Origin: a virus
DNA length: 26,302 bases
Virus record (IMG/VR): IMGVR_UViG_3300025122_000129
Span: 1 to 26,302 of that record
Reading direction: 5' to 3' (one strand)
A program made the position numbers and the translations under genes. This document shows positions 11,719 to 18,960 of the stretch, one piece after another. Position 1 is the first letter of the stretch. The number at the start of each line of letters is the position of its first letter. Below the pieces are notes generated by a model, which saw nothing but the letters and a program-made list of their open reading frames with translations, had not been told where the DNA came from and made no database searches.

Positions 11719-13223
11719 AGCAAGTAGCTCAAATGCAGGTTTTCCGGCTCGACAATATATAGGCTTTGTCTTGTACGTGTCACCCCCACGTAAAAAACGC
11801 GGTGTGTGTCATTATTGAAATCTCGTGCCGCCGCTGGCGCTAAATCGGAAAACAAAACAACGTTGTCCGCTTCGCCTCCCTTAGATTGATGAATGGTGGA
11901 CAAGCGGATACGAGGCTGGGCATTAAACTTTTCTCCGCGCCGCAACAGGGCAACAATGTACGCACGATCTGCATCCGGCAGTTTGTCCATTGCTTCGTGC
12001 CAGATTTGATCTTCGGTAGCCAACAAGCCGTGTTGTTTTTGAAGTTTTTCCAACGTGAACATGGCGGTTTCATCTTCGAGGATTTTTTTGTGTCCACGTG
12101 TGATGCGAACACCGTTGCCCGTCATGTATCCATAGACACACTGGGCCGTGTGCAGTGAGACTTCGTTCCCTTTCCGCAAGGCTTCCCATCCATTCACAGC
12201 TTCCGATAATTTTTCGGAAATAGATCGCTGGCGGGGACGTTCAAACAGGTAACCCATTGAGCGCAGTGTGGTGTCCAGAGGCTCCAGCATGTAGTTCGCT
12301 TGGGTAAGGATGAGCCATGAGCCGTGGGACAAGTCTGCTTCAGACAGATCGTAGATCCGTTCGACGGTGCCCTTTTCCTGCCGGGGCCGATATTGCTTGG
12401 GATACCGATCTGTGATTCGCGACACAATTTTATCGGCAACGGTATGGACGCTTTGTGGGATACGATACGATTGCTCCAAGGTTTCGGAGCCTCCGGGCAG
12501 GTGGATGAATTGATTTATGTCGGCTCCCGCCCAGCGGTAGATCGCTTGGTCGTCGTCGCCAGCGCAATACATTTTTTCGCTGTGGTCATCCAGACCGTGG
12601 GCAATGTCCCATTGCAGGGGACTCAAGTCTTGTGCTTCATCGAGAAAGCAGACTTTGAACCGTGGGCAGTGGTCTGCCAAATTTTCCGCAAACATCACGA
12701 GGGTGTCGGTGTAGTCCAGCAAGCCGTTTGCTTTTTTATATTCCCGGTAGGCGCGGTCCACGTAGGACACCTCTTCCCAGACGTTATCTATGTTGGATTG
12801 GTTGTATTGCTCGCGAATGGAAATTTTTCTCAACCGCGACAGATTGATGAGGCTTAAAATGGGGTGGTCGGACAGGGAAATAGTCGCCTCGTCATTCACA
12901 AATAGGTCTGAGTTAGATCGAACAAGCTGGATCCCAAGACGGTTTGAAAGTTCGTGGAAGTGTTCCGTTTTCATTTGTTGATCGTTCCGCAAACCCAACA
13001 GGCGATAGGACAAGCTGTGTAGGGTGCGAAAATAAAGTAAGTCATGCTCCGCATCCAAGTTAAAGCGCTTCGCGGCGCGGTCCCGCGCTTCCGTGGCCGC
13101 TTTTTTTGTGAACGAGAGGAATGCGATCTGGTTAGGAGGCACTTCATCGGCCAGAGCTTGATCAACCAGATTCAACAGCGTCGTCGTTTTGCCCGTACCG
13201 GGGGGTCCGAAGATCCGAAACAT
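11715..13223 (-). CDS. SF1 (UvrD/PcrA/Dda-like) DNA helicase
   Basis: 502 residues from the ATG at 13223, where Walker A falls at residues 6-13 (GPPGTGKT); longer frames to 13418 read through the neighbouring gene. Motifs in order: Ia FLSFTKKAA (35-43), II LDEAQD (194-199), III GDDDQAIYRWAGA (222-234), IV QSYR (251-254), V STIHQSKGGEAD (442-453) and VI FYVGVTRTRQSLY (477-489). The protein is shorter than UvrD and lacks a long 2B domain. SF1A helicases move 3'-5' on ssDNA; the compact shape also recalls phage Dda. The start codon lies one base after the upstream stop and the end overlaps polA as ATGA, so helicase and polymerase are translationally linked. It is the likely strand-opening enzyme for PolA. 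Confidence 0.95.
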   Translation of the reverse strand: MFRIFGPPGTGKTTTLLNLVDQALADEVPPNQIAFLSFTKKAATEARDRAAKRFNLDAEHDLLYFRTLHSLSYRLLGLRNDQQMKTEHFHELSNRLGIQLVRSNSDLFVNDEATISLSDHPILSLINLSRLRKISIREQYNQSNIDNVWEEVSYVDRAYREYKKANGLLDYTDTLVMFAENLADHCPRFKVCFLDEAQDLSPLQWDIAHGLDDHSEKMYCAGDDDQAIYRWAGADINQFIHLPGGSETLEQSYRIPQSVHTVADKIVSRITDRYPKQYRPRQEKGTVERIYDLSEADLSHGSWLILTQANYMLEPLDTTLRSMGYLFERPRQRSISEKLSEAVNGWEALRKGNEVSLHTAQCVYGYMTGNGVRITRGHKKILEDETAMFTLEKLQKQHGLLATEDQIWHEAMDKLPDADRAYIVALLRRGEKFNAQPRIRLSTIHQSKGGEADNVVLFSDLAPAAARDFNNDTHRVFYVGVTRTRQSLYIVEPENLHLSYLL

Positions 13224-13224
13224 T

Positions 13225-14412
13225 TTAAGCCGGGTTATCCAAACATTCGTTCGCTGAAGCGGTTTCTTGAGAGTCTTCAAGATTAGCCAGCATCTTCGCC
13301 ATATCATCAATTTCAACGTAGGATTCGCCGCTGTCATCAAAATCGCTAGGCGCTTCCACGAAATTTTGTGAGGAAAACCGATGAAAAGTCGGTGCCGTGA
13401 CGCAACACAGGCAATCATTCCATTGGAATTCTCGTATCCCTCGCAGATGTTCTTTCACGGTAGTTATTTTATTGTTTACATGACGCTGATGCTCCCGCAC
13501 ATAGTGAATAATTGTTTTCTTTTTCCCGGTTGGCGTCAGGGCCGTCTTTTCCCGGTCTTTAAAATAGTATTTCGTTTCTTTCATTGGCACACTAAATGTG
13601 ACGCGATAACCTTGTTTTCGGATGGACACCGACCACTGTTGATCTTTGTACATCCAAAAATTTAGTGCACTGCAAAAAATACATCGCAAAAAGGCTTCAA
13701 CGGATTCCCAACAATCTTGAATGGGTTCCTTGTCCATTGTTGAAAGGCCCCACTGGTTCCTTTGTATGTAAGCACCACCACTATATTGACCGCAGCGCCC
13801 CCGTTTTATTGGGAAAGAAATGCGTTTAGGCATTCTCTGCCGCAGAATCTCCACTTCCCCGGCCTTGTTTACGGAGGAATAAAAAGAAACCCAAGCAAGT
13901 TTGTCGTCTGATATGTCCCGAAAGGCTATTCCGCACTCGTACACCGCCAACGACTTATGTCCGGGTTTTTTCAAGTCGCACCCTAAGCGTTTTGGTGCTT
14001 TGACGGCGTAAATAAATTCGCTGGGGCAAGAATCCTCCAGTTCCACGGAGCCTTTAAATTTTATCTTTTTTCTTTCGCTATTTTTTCTTGATAGCGCAAC
14101 AAACATGATCGAACTCAACTTCGTGGTATCCAGAACCTTAGAAGTGTGCGTTTTCGATCCGACGTGGGGGATATAGGGGCCGATATTCCTCAACGCTTTT
14201 CGTGTTTTACGATGCGTTTCACTGTAGAGGGTCTTACATAAAAGACGCTTTTGAACTATGTCTATATTCTCCAGCAATCCAGACAATGTTTTATAAGTTC
14301 CGACGCGGCCAACCGGCTTCGACATTCGACGTGTCTTCATGCGGGGCTTAGTCTTTGGCCGCCGTATTCGCACGACAAACCAGTCCCATATTTTTCGCAT
14401 TTGTTTAAGCAT
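13225..14412 (-). CDS. Unknown protein in the replication operon (395 aa)
   Basis: The ATG at 14412 follows GAGAGGT. The N-terminus is very basic (residues 10-35 include RIRRPKTKPRMKTRRMSK), suggesting nucleic-acid contact. The middle holds VYECGIAFRD and several Cys. The C-terminal third carries a KKKTIIHYVREHQRH ... VKEHLRGIREFQWN motif that I recall from other phage proteins of unknown function; the conserved His/Arg pattern may be a binding site. The end is acidic (DDSGESYVEIDDMAKML). It sits between primase and helicase, all same strand and tightly packed, so a replication role is likely. No catalytic signature can be named. Confidence 0.85.
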   Translation of the reverse strand: MLKQMRKIWDWFVVRIRRPKTKPRMKTRRMSKPVGRVGTYKTLSGLLENIDIVQKRLLCKTLYSETHRKTRKALRNIGPYIPHVGSKTHTSKVLDTTKLSSIMFVALSRKNSERKKIKFKGSVELEDSCPSEFIYAVKAPKRLGCDLKKPGHKSLAVYECGIAFRDISDDKLAWVSFYSSVNKAGEVEILRQRMPKRISFPIKRGRCGQYSGGAYIQRNQWGLSTMDKEPIQDCWESVEAFLRCIFCSALNFWMYKDQQWSVSIRKQGYRVTFSVPMKETKYYFKDREKTALTPTGKKKTIIHYVREHQRHVNNKITTVKEHLRGIREFQWNDCLCCVTAPTFHRFSSQNFVEAPSDFDDSGESYVEIDDMAKMLANLEDSQETASANECLDNPA

Positions 14413-14438
14413 TCGTTATATACCTCTCTCGGGGAACA

Positions 14439-15977
14439 TTAAAACGGTGCGTCTTTATTTTCCCCGAAATCTGGGGTAGGCACTTCGACGGAGTGCTGTT
14501 CGTGGGCCGGGATAGACCACACGCGGACAGGTTTACCCCGGACTTTGAGGAGGATAGATTTTCCGTTTATGTCCCGTAAGCGTTGCGCCATCTTGTGCGG
14601 TTTGAAATCAAAGAACCGGTTCTTTCGCAGGAAGGCATCAAAATCCTTGAGTCGAAAATAAGTGATACCTTCTTCATCATCCGTGTAGGGGCGGCGTAAG
14701 AGTATTTCCTCCCGTTCACTGGCGCGTTGCTTGCTCGTGCACCACTCTTCGAGGAAATCATAAAACTGCCCCGCGATGCTGGCATCTTGACTCACTTCCA
14801 GTACGTTGCCCTCGGTTTGCGTCATGTCCGTCAACAAGTGGTTAAGGCGTCCTTCCCACACTTGTTTGGTTTGCGTACGTGGCATGAAATTCAATTGTTC
14901 GACGCAGGCTCGCTGGAAGGTTGGCTGGTTCATTAGACCTTCTGTGTCCATTTCCAGCGGCTGCCCGTTCACGTCTACAAACCAAACAGGAGGCTGGCTG
15001 TTATATTTTCGCAGGTTGGCGATAAGTGTTCCGGTGGCCGTGGCGTCTACGCCGTGCTTTCGGGTGCGGCATAAATCAGCATTGCAAAAAGCGTTTATGG
15101 GGCTGTCTTTGCACTTATAGGTGTAGTCCTTTTTTTGCAACTGCTTGGCGACAACGTTGACTTCCGAGAGCGGTAGCGGGGGCGTGAGGTAGTTAGTGTT
15201 GTAATTTAAAATCTCCGTTTCCCACGAGTCTGGGAAGGCTTTTCGCAGGAAAACGCCAACATTAAACAGGCCGTTGTTTCGGGATCCCTCGCTGATTTTT
15301 TGAGAACACAGGTGTTGAAGGCACGGAGGGCCGTCGGGAATGGGGGTACTGTCCGTGGCTTCAATGGTCAGGGACAGCAATTGCTCCGGTGTTTGAACAT
15401 ATTTTCCGTGCAGTTCGAAAAACTCAGAAAGCGTGGCAGCAGAGCCGTCATCGTGGATGGCGTAGCGCAGCCCCTCGGCGGCATCATAGTAAGGAATGTT
15501 AAGAAAATTCCCTACGTCCCCCCTGTCCAGATTCAGTTGAATTTGTTTAGGAAACACCTCACACGTGCCATAGCCCAGCCCTGCACCTAAATTCTGCAAA
15601 ACCTCTTGCATATCTTTGGCGGCAATCCAATCCGTGCAGAACAGAAAGCAATGTGCCCCGCCGGATTTGCTCCGACAAACAACAAGCGGTAATTTGGATT
15701 TGCGGATTTTATCAACAAGCGCTGTGTGGTCGAGCGGATATTCATCAACATCGATGCAACCCCAGCGGCATTCATTCGTTTCGTTTATGGGAATGATCCC
15801 AACAGAAACCCCTTCGCCGCTCAGGTGCTTTTCCCATAGAGCCGTGGTGCGTGGTTCGCGAACTAGGTTGGCTTTTCCTAGATTTTTCCCGTTCGCGTTT
15901 TTTCGGTTTACATTGTAGGTTCCGTACGCCTGTCTCAGGCCGTCGAAAATACCTGCAAATTTTCCTGCATCAGACAT
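14439..15977 (-). CDS. Archaeo-eukaryotic primase (AEP) superfamily protein
   Basis: 512 residues from the ATG at 15977, which follows AGGGGGGTTTC. The AEP catalytic motifs are visible: CIDVDEY (D76, D78), SKSGGAHCF (H109) and the third acidic/basic motif CEVFPKQ (E140, K144), followed by LDRGDVGNFLNIPYYD. This matches the primase type seen in phages and in TOTE-associated elements. A PriCT-like helical region follows (EGSRNNGLFNVGVFLRKA), then a Cys cluster YKCKDSP ... CNADLCRTRKHG that may bind zinc. The rest (about 330-512) is a helical C-terminal region with DDEEGITYFRLKDFDAFLRK resembling a winged-helix end; no helicase Walker motif is present. It should make primers for PolA. The gene begins just after a nested hairpin at 15987-16039. 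Confidence 0.85.
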   Translation of the reverse strand: MSDAGKFAGIFDGLRQAYGTYNVNRKNANGKNLGKANLVREPRTTALWEKHLSGEGVSVGIIPINETNECRWGCIDVDEYPLDHTALVDKIRKSKLPLVVCRSKSGGAHCFLFCTDWIAAKDMQEVLQNLGAGLGYGTCEVFPKQIQLNLDRGDVGNFLNIPYYDAAEGLRYAIHDDGSAATLSEFFELHGKYVQTPEQLLSLTIEATDSTPIPDGPPCLQHLCSQKISEGSRNNGLFNVGVFLRKAFPDSWETEILNYNTNYLTPPLPLSEVNVVAKQLQKKDYTYKCKDSPINAFCNADLCRTRKHGVDATATGTLIANLRKYNSQPPVWFVDVNGQPLEMDTEGLMNQPTFQRACVEQLNFMPRTQTKQVWEGRLNHLLTDMTQTEGNVLEVSQDASIAGQFYDFLEEWCTSKQRASEREEILLRRPYTDDEEGITYFRLKDFDAFLRKNRFFDFKPHKMAQRLRDINGKSILLKVRGKPVRVWSIPAHEQHSVEVPTPDFGENKDAPF

Positions 15978-15986
15978 GAAACCCCC

Positions 15987-16039
15987 CTGATCGAGACGGC
16001 GCGTCATGCGCCGTCATTATTTTTTTATTTTTCGATCAG
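15987..16039. promoter_or_regulatory. Nested inverted repeats in the SSB-primase gap; plus-strand terminator-like hairpin
   Basis: Inner stem GACGGCGC (15995-16002) and GCGCCGTC (16008-16015) has loop GTCAT and a T-rich tract after it at 16020-16032, so it reads as an intrinsic terminator on the plus strand, against the operon. An outer pair CTGATCGA (15987-15994) and TCGATCAG (16032-16039) encloses it. In the operon mRNA the outer helix ends just before the primase ribosome binding site. Confidence 0.6.
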
Positions 16040-16830
16040 AAAGGCACATCTTCCTCTATTTCTGTACCGCCCTCTTCCTGCTGATGCTTAACGGTTACCG
16101 TTCCGGTTTTGATGCTGTGAGCAAATTGACGGGCCTCCTGATAGTGGTCCGCGTGTTCAACGGGGCCTTCCAAGGTCACGTCCCAATTGAACCATTCGCC
16201 CTCATCGTTGCCGTCTTCGATGACCTGCAACGTGTAAATATAGGCAAAACGGGGTGGGCTAAAAAGCTTCCCAGCGTCGTTGGTCATTACCCGCGAGGCA
16301 ATCATGCTGTTCCATTTTCGAGATTTTTTTAAGGCCGTGCTTTTCATCGCCAGCAACGCAACAGTGGAACTCTTGTTGTCGTTCAGCACCAGCAGGTAGT
16401 GGTGGTGCGTGTCCTCAAGGTAGGAGCCGCTTTCCGTATAGTCCTTGTTGTCTTCAGGACTTCTGGTGGTTTCCGGGCGTTTTTCGTCAGGCGTGTAGAT
16501 GGCGACCGGAGCATTATTCCCGTCCCCGCGCGGAGTCCACTCAATGAACCGGCGTTGATAGGCTGCGGGAATAACACGTAGCTTTCTATCCGTGTAAAGC
16601 TCGTTAGTGACCGTGTTCCAGACATCCCCCGGCGACGCGTTAATACCCAGCGCCTTCAATTGCTTGATGCTTTTCTGGCTGCTGGCCTGTAGCAGTTTCA
16701 AAAACGGAAGTGCGAGGTCTTCCTGTCCCACCTCTTCGTTGCCCACCCCCGCGTCCAATTCGAACAGCGACGTATCTAGTCCAGCCGTTAACTCTTTGTT
16801 CACTTTCTTTTTGGTCATTTTCGCCGCCAT
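16036..16830 (-). CDS. Putative phage ssDNA-binding protein (SSB-like)
   Basis: 264 residues. The ATG at 16830 shares one base with the upstream stop (TAATG). The pattern EDLALPFLKLLQASS, PGDVWNTVTNELY, LRVIPAAYQRRFIEWTPRG and TALKKSRKWNSMIASR fits a phage family I recall beside primase and polymerase genes. The C-terminus ends EIEEDVPF, closely resembling the acidic DDDIPF-type tip by which bacterial SSB proteins recruit partners. This tip and the position at the head of the replication operon support an SSB role, but a classical OB fold cannot be demonstrated by eye. It probably coats single strands exposed by the helicases. Alternative: a replication accessory protein that mimics the SSB tail. 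Confidence 0.7.
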   Translation of the reverse strand: MAAKMTKKKVNKELTAGLDTSLFELDAGVGNEEVGQEDLALPFLKLLQASSQKSIKQLKALGINASPGDVWNTVTNELYTDRKLRVIPAAYQRRFIEWTPRGDGNNAPVAIYTPDEKRPETTRSPEDNKDYTESGSYLEDTHHHYLLVLNDNKSSTVALLAMKSTALKKSRKWNSMIASRVMTNDAGKLFSPPRFAYIYTLQVIEDGNDEGEWFNWDVTLEGPVEHADHYQEARQFAHSIKTGTVTVKHQQEEGGTEIEEDVPF

Positions 16831-17402
16831 TATTTGGTTCCTCTTTTGATTGTTACCCGCTGCCCAACGAAGACGCCGAACAGTTCCATTGGGATTTCTT
16901 CACCCTGTTCCACCCTTTCTTTCACAAAGGCTTTGAGCGTCGAGGGATGAACATCTGTTTTTTGAGCAGGAGAAAATCCCTGCCCTTCGATAATGGATAC
17001 AAACTCACGGGCCTTGGTATCTTCGTTTCGTCCGAAGTTCACGCTTACCGTGTTTTTGATCAGATCATCGAATTCGTGGTCGCGAAGCCAAGTGAAAGCG
17101 GCTTCTTTGTTGTCCACTTTTATGTGGGCACCGTAGGTTTGTTTCAAAGAAATTTTTGATCCATCTTCCAGTTCAAATGCCGATAAGCCCATCTCAGTGA
17201 GCATGGCCGGAAGATCTTCATCCGTGAGTTTTAGCAGGTTTTTTTTCTTTTGCTTGAGCAAATTTTCCAATTGCTCAATATTTTCTTCGGTTTCAATTAT
17301 CCGCTCGGCAACTTCAGCAACGGTTTTCAGATTTGTATCGTCAACGTTGCTTAGTTTGGAAGAGACGGAATCGGCTTCCATATCGAAGATTAAATCGCTC
17401 AT
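16830..17402 (-). CDS. Conserved coiled-coil phage protein, first gene of replication operon
   Basis: 190 residues. The ATG at 17402 has AGGAGAAG upstream. Residues about 25-60 form a coiled coil (AERIIETEENIEQLENLLKQKKK). A compact domain follows: ELEDGSKISLKQTYGAHI, AFTWLRDHEFDDLIKNTVSVNFGR and HPSTLKAFVKERVEQGEEIPMELFGV. This resembles proteins in many phages next to SSB-like genes, of unknown role as far as I recall. The tight TAATG junction with the SSB-like gene suggests the two products are needed together. A chaperone or loader role is inference only. Confidence 0.82.
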   Translation of the reverse strand: MSDLIFDMEADSVSSKLSNVDDTNLKTVAEVAERIIETEENIEQLENLLKQKKKNLLKLTDEDLPAMLTEMGLSAFELEDGSKISLKQTYGAHIKVDNKEAAFTWLRDHEFDDLIKNTVSVNFGRNEDTKAREFVSIIEGQGFSPAQKTDVHPSTLKAFVKERVEQGEEIPMELFGVFVGQRVTIKRGTK

Positions 17403-17452
17403 ATCGACGCTTCTCCTGTTCCGTGGTTCGTGTTTGAAAGGGTGATTGGCCC

Positions 17453-17481
17453 TTTACGTTGCCGATAATGTCTTATATCAT
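17453..17481 (+). promoter_or_regulatory. Putative promoter of the SNF2-type helicase gene
   Basis: TTTACG (17453-17458) and TATCAT (17476-17481) are 17 bp apart, and the start ATG at 17503 follows an AAGGGGG site. It overlaps, back to back, the opposite promoter at 17465-17493. Confidence 0.45.
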
Positions 17482-17493
17482 TGCACAAGTCAA
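17465..17493 (-). promoter_or_regulatory. Putative promoter of the replication operon
   Basis: On the minus strand TTGACT (17493-17488) and CATTAT (17470-17465) have a 17-bp spacer. The leader runs about 55 bp to the ATG at 17402. It overlaps the plus-strand candidate, so firing of one may occlude the other. Confidence 0.55.
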
Positions 17494-17502
17494 GGGGGAA
17501 CT

Positions 17503-18960
17503 ATGTCCAATTACCAATGGAAAACGAAGCCGTACGACCACCAAGTTACGGCGTTAAAAAATTCTTGTTTTTCAGAGTATTACGCCCTGTATATGGAAAT
17601 GGGCACGGGCAAAAGCAAAGTTATTGTGGACACGATGGCGTTGCTGTTTGAAGCAGGACACATCGACACGGTTCTTATTTTGGCCCCGAAAGGCGTTTAC
17701 GACAACTGGATCCGCTTGGAGATCCCCCGGCACTTACCTGAGCGGATCCCGCACAATCTGGTGCGGTGGCAAAACAACCTCACGAAAAAATTCATTGCCG
17801 ATATGCAGGGCATTATCTATCCCGCAAAACGTAAAGCGGACACATTACACACTTTGGTGATGAACATAGAGGCGGTGAGTACCAAAAAAGGTGCCAGCAC
17901 TGTTTTGAAATACTTAAAAAGTAATCCCAAAAATTTATTGGTCGTGGATGAAAGCACGACGATCAAAAACCACAAAGCACTTCGAACAAAGAACATTATA
18001 AAGGCGGCGCAGTTTGCAAAGTACCGGCGCATTTTAACCGGTTCGCCCATTACAAAATCCCCGATGGATTTGTACAGTCAATGTGCGTTTTTAAGCCCCA
18101 AGGCTTTAGGCTTCAAAAGTTTTTATGCATTTAGAAATCGTTACGCACGGATGCAGCAACGTTATATTGGTCCCCGAAGCATTCAGGAAATTGTGGGTTA
18201 CCAACGGCTTGATGAACTGAATGAAAAGCTCAATCGGTTCTCGCTGAGAACACTTAAAAAAGATTGTTTAGATCTGCCCGAAAAAATTTACATGCGCCGA
18301 GACGTTCCTTTAACCGCCGAACAAGAACGCCTCTATCGACAGATGAAAAAGTTGGCGCTCGCGCAGTTCGATCAAGGAGAACTGGCAACCACTTCTTCTG
18401 TCTTGACACAAATCATGCGACTTCAACAAATCACCTGTGGGTTTTTGAAACCGGACAATGGTGAAATAGAAGAGATCAAAAACAACCGCCTAGATGAACT
18501 CATGGCGGTTGTCGAAGAGTTTCAGGGAAAGGCGATCATATGGGCCTCGTGGACGCACGACATAGGCCGGATTGTCCAAGCCCTGCGCCGTCGCTTCGGT
18601 GACGAAGCGGCGGCCTCCTACTTTGGCGAAACGGAACAGAAGAATCGACAGAAAATAGTCGAAAAGTTTCAGGATCCCGATTCAGAATTGCGGTTTTTTG
18701 TCGGCCAGCCGAGAACCGGGGGGTTTGGATTAACTCTCTCCGTGGCTCAGACGGTCATCTATTTCAGCAACAGTTATGATCTAGAGATCCGGCTCCAGTC
18801 GGAAGACCGCGCCCATAGAATAGGCCAAGAAAATAACGTGACCTATATAGATCTAGTTACTCCAGACACCATTGATGAAAAAATCCTGCAAGCACTGCGG
18901 GATAAAATCAATATCTCAAGTCAGGTGCTGGGAGAAAAGGCGCGGGAGTGGCTGATCTAG
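17503..18960 (+). CDS. SNF2/Rad54-type SF2 helicase (translocase)
   Basis: 485 residues from the ATG at 17503 (AAGGGGG upstream); a longer frame from 17446 would read through the promoter region. Motifs in order: Q-like YDHQ (11-14), I MGTGKSK (33-39), Ia LILAPKGVYDNW (58-69), II VVDEST (147-152, DEST in place of DEAH), III LTGSPI (178-183), IV IIWASW (345-350), V GGFGLTLS (406-413) and VI QSEDRAHRIGQ (432-442). The RAHRIGQ signature is diagnostic for the SNF2 family. SNF2 proteins translocate on dsDNA and remodel protein-DNA or branched structures; phage versions probably aid fork restart or strip host proteins. It is divergent from the replication operon and its stop overlaps that of the convergent virion gene. 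Confidence 0.95.
   Translation: MSNYQWKTKPYDHQVTALKNSCFSEYYALYMEMGTGKSKVIVDTMALLFEAGHIDTVLILAPKGVYDNWIRLEIPRHLPERIPHNLVRWQNNLTKKFIADMQGIIYPAKRKADTLHTLVMNIEAVSTKKGASTVLKYLKSNPKNLLVVDESTTIKNHKALRTKNIIKAAQFAKYRRILTGSPITKSPMDLYSQCAFLSPKALGFKSFYAFRNRYARMQQRYIGPRSIQEIVGYQRLDELNEKLNRFSLRTLKKDCLDLPEKIYMRRDVPLTAEQERLYRQMKKLALAQFDQGELATTSSVLTQIMRLQQITCGFLKPDNGEIEEIKNNRLDELMAVVEEFQGKAIIWASWTHDIGRIVQALRRRFGDEAAASYFGETEQKNRQKIVEKFQDPDSELRFFVGQPRTGGFGLTLSVAQTVIYFSNSYDLEIRLQSEDRAHRIGQENNVTYIDLVTPDTIDEKILQALRDKINISSQVLGEKAREWLI

Noticed and set aside
11260-11727. 155-codon plus-strand frame
   Set aside because: Antisense to the exonuclease domain of PolA, which has all catalytic motifs.
12324-12857. 177-codon plus-strand frame
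   Set aside because: Antisense to the SF1 helicase core motifs.
16710-17159. 149-codon plus-strand frame
   Set aside because: Overlaps two well-supported minus-strand genes in antisense; no start signal.
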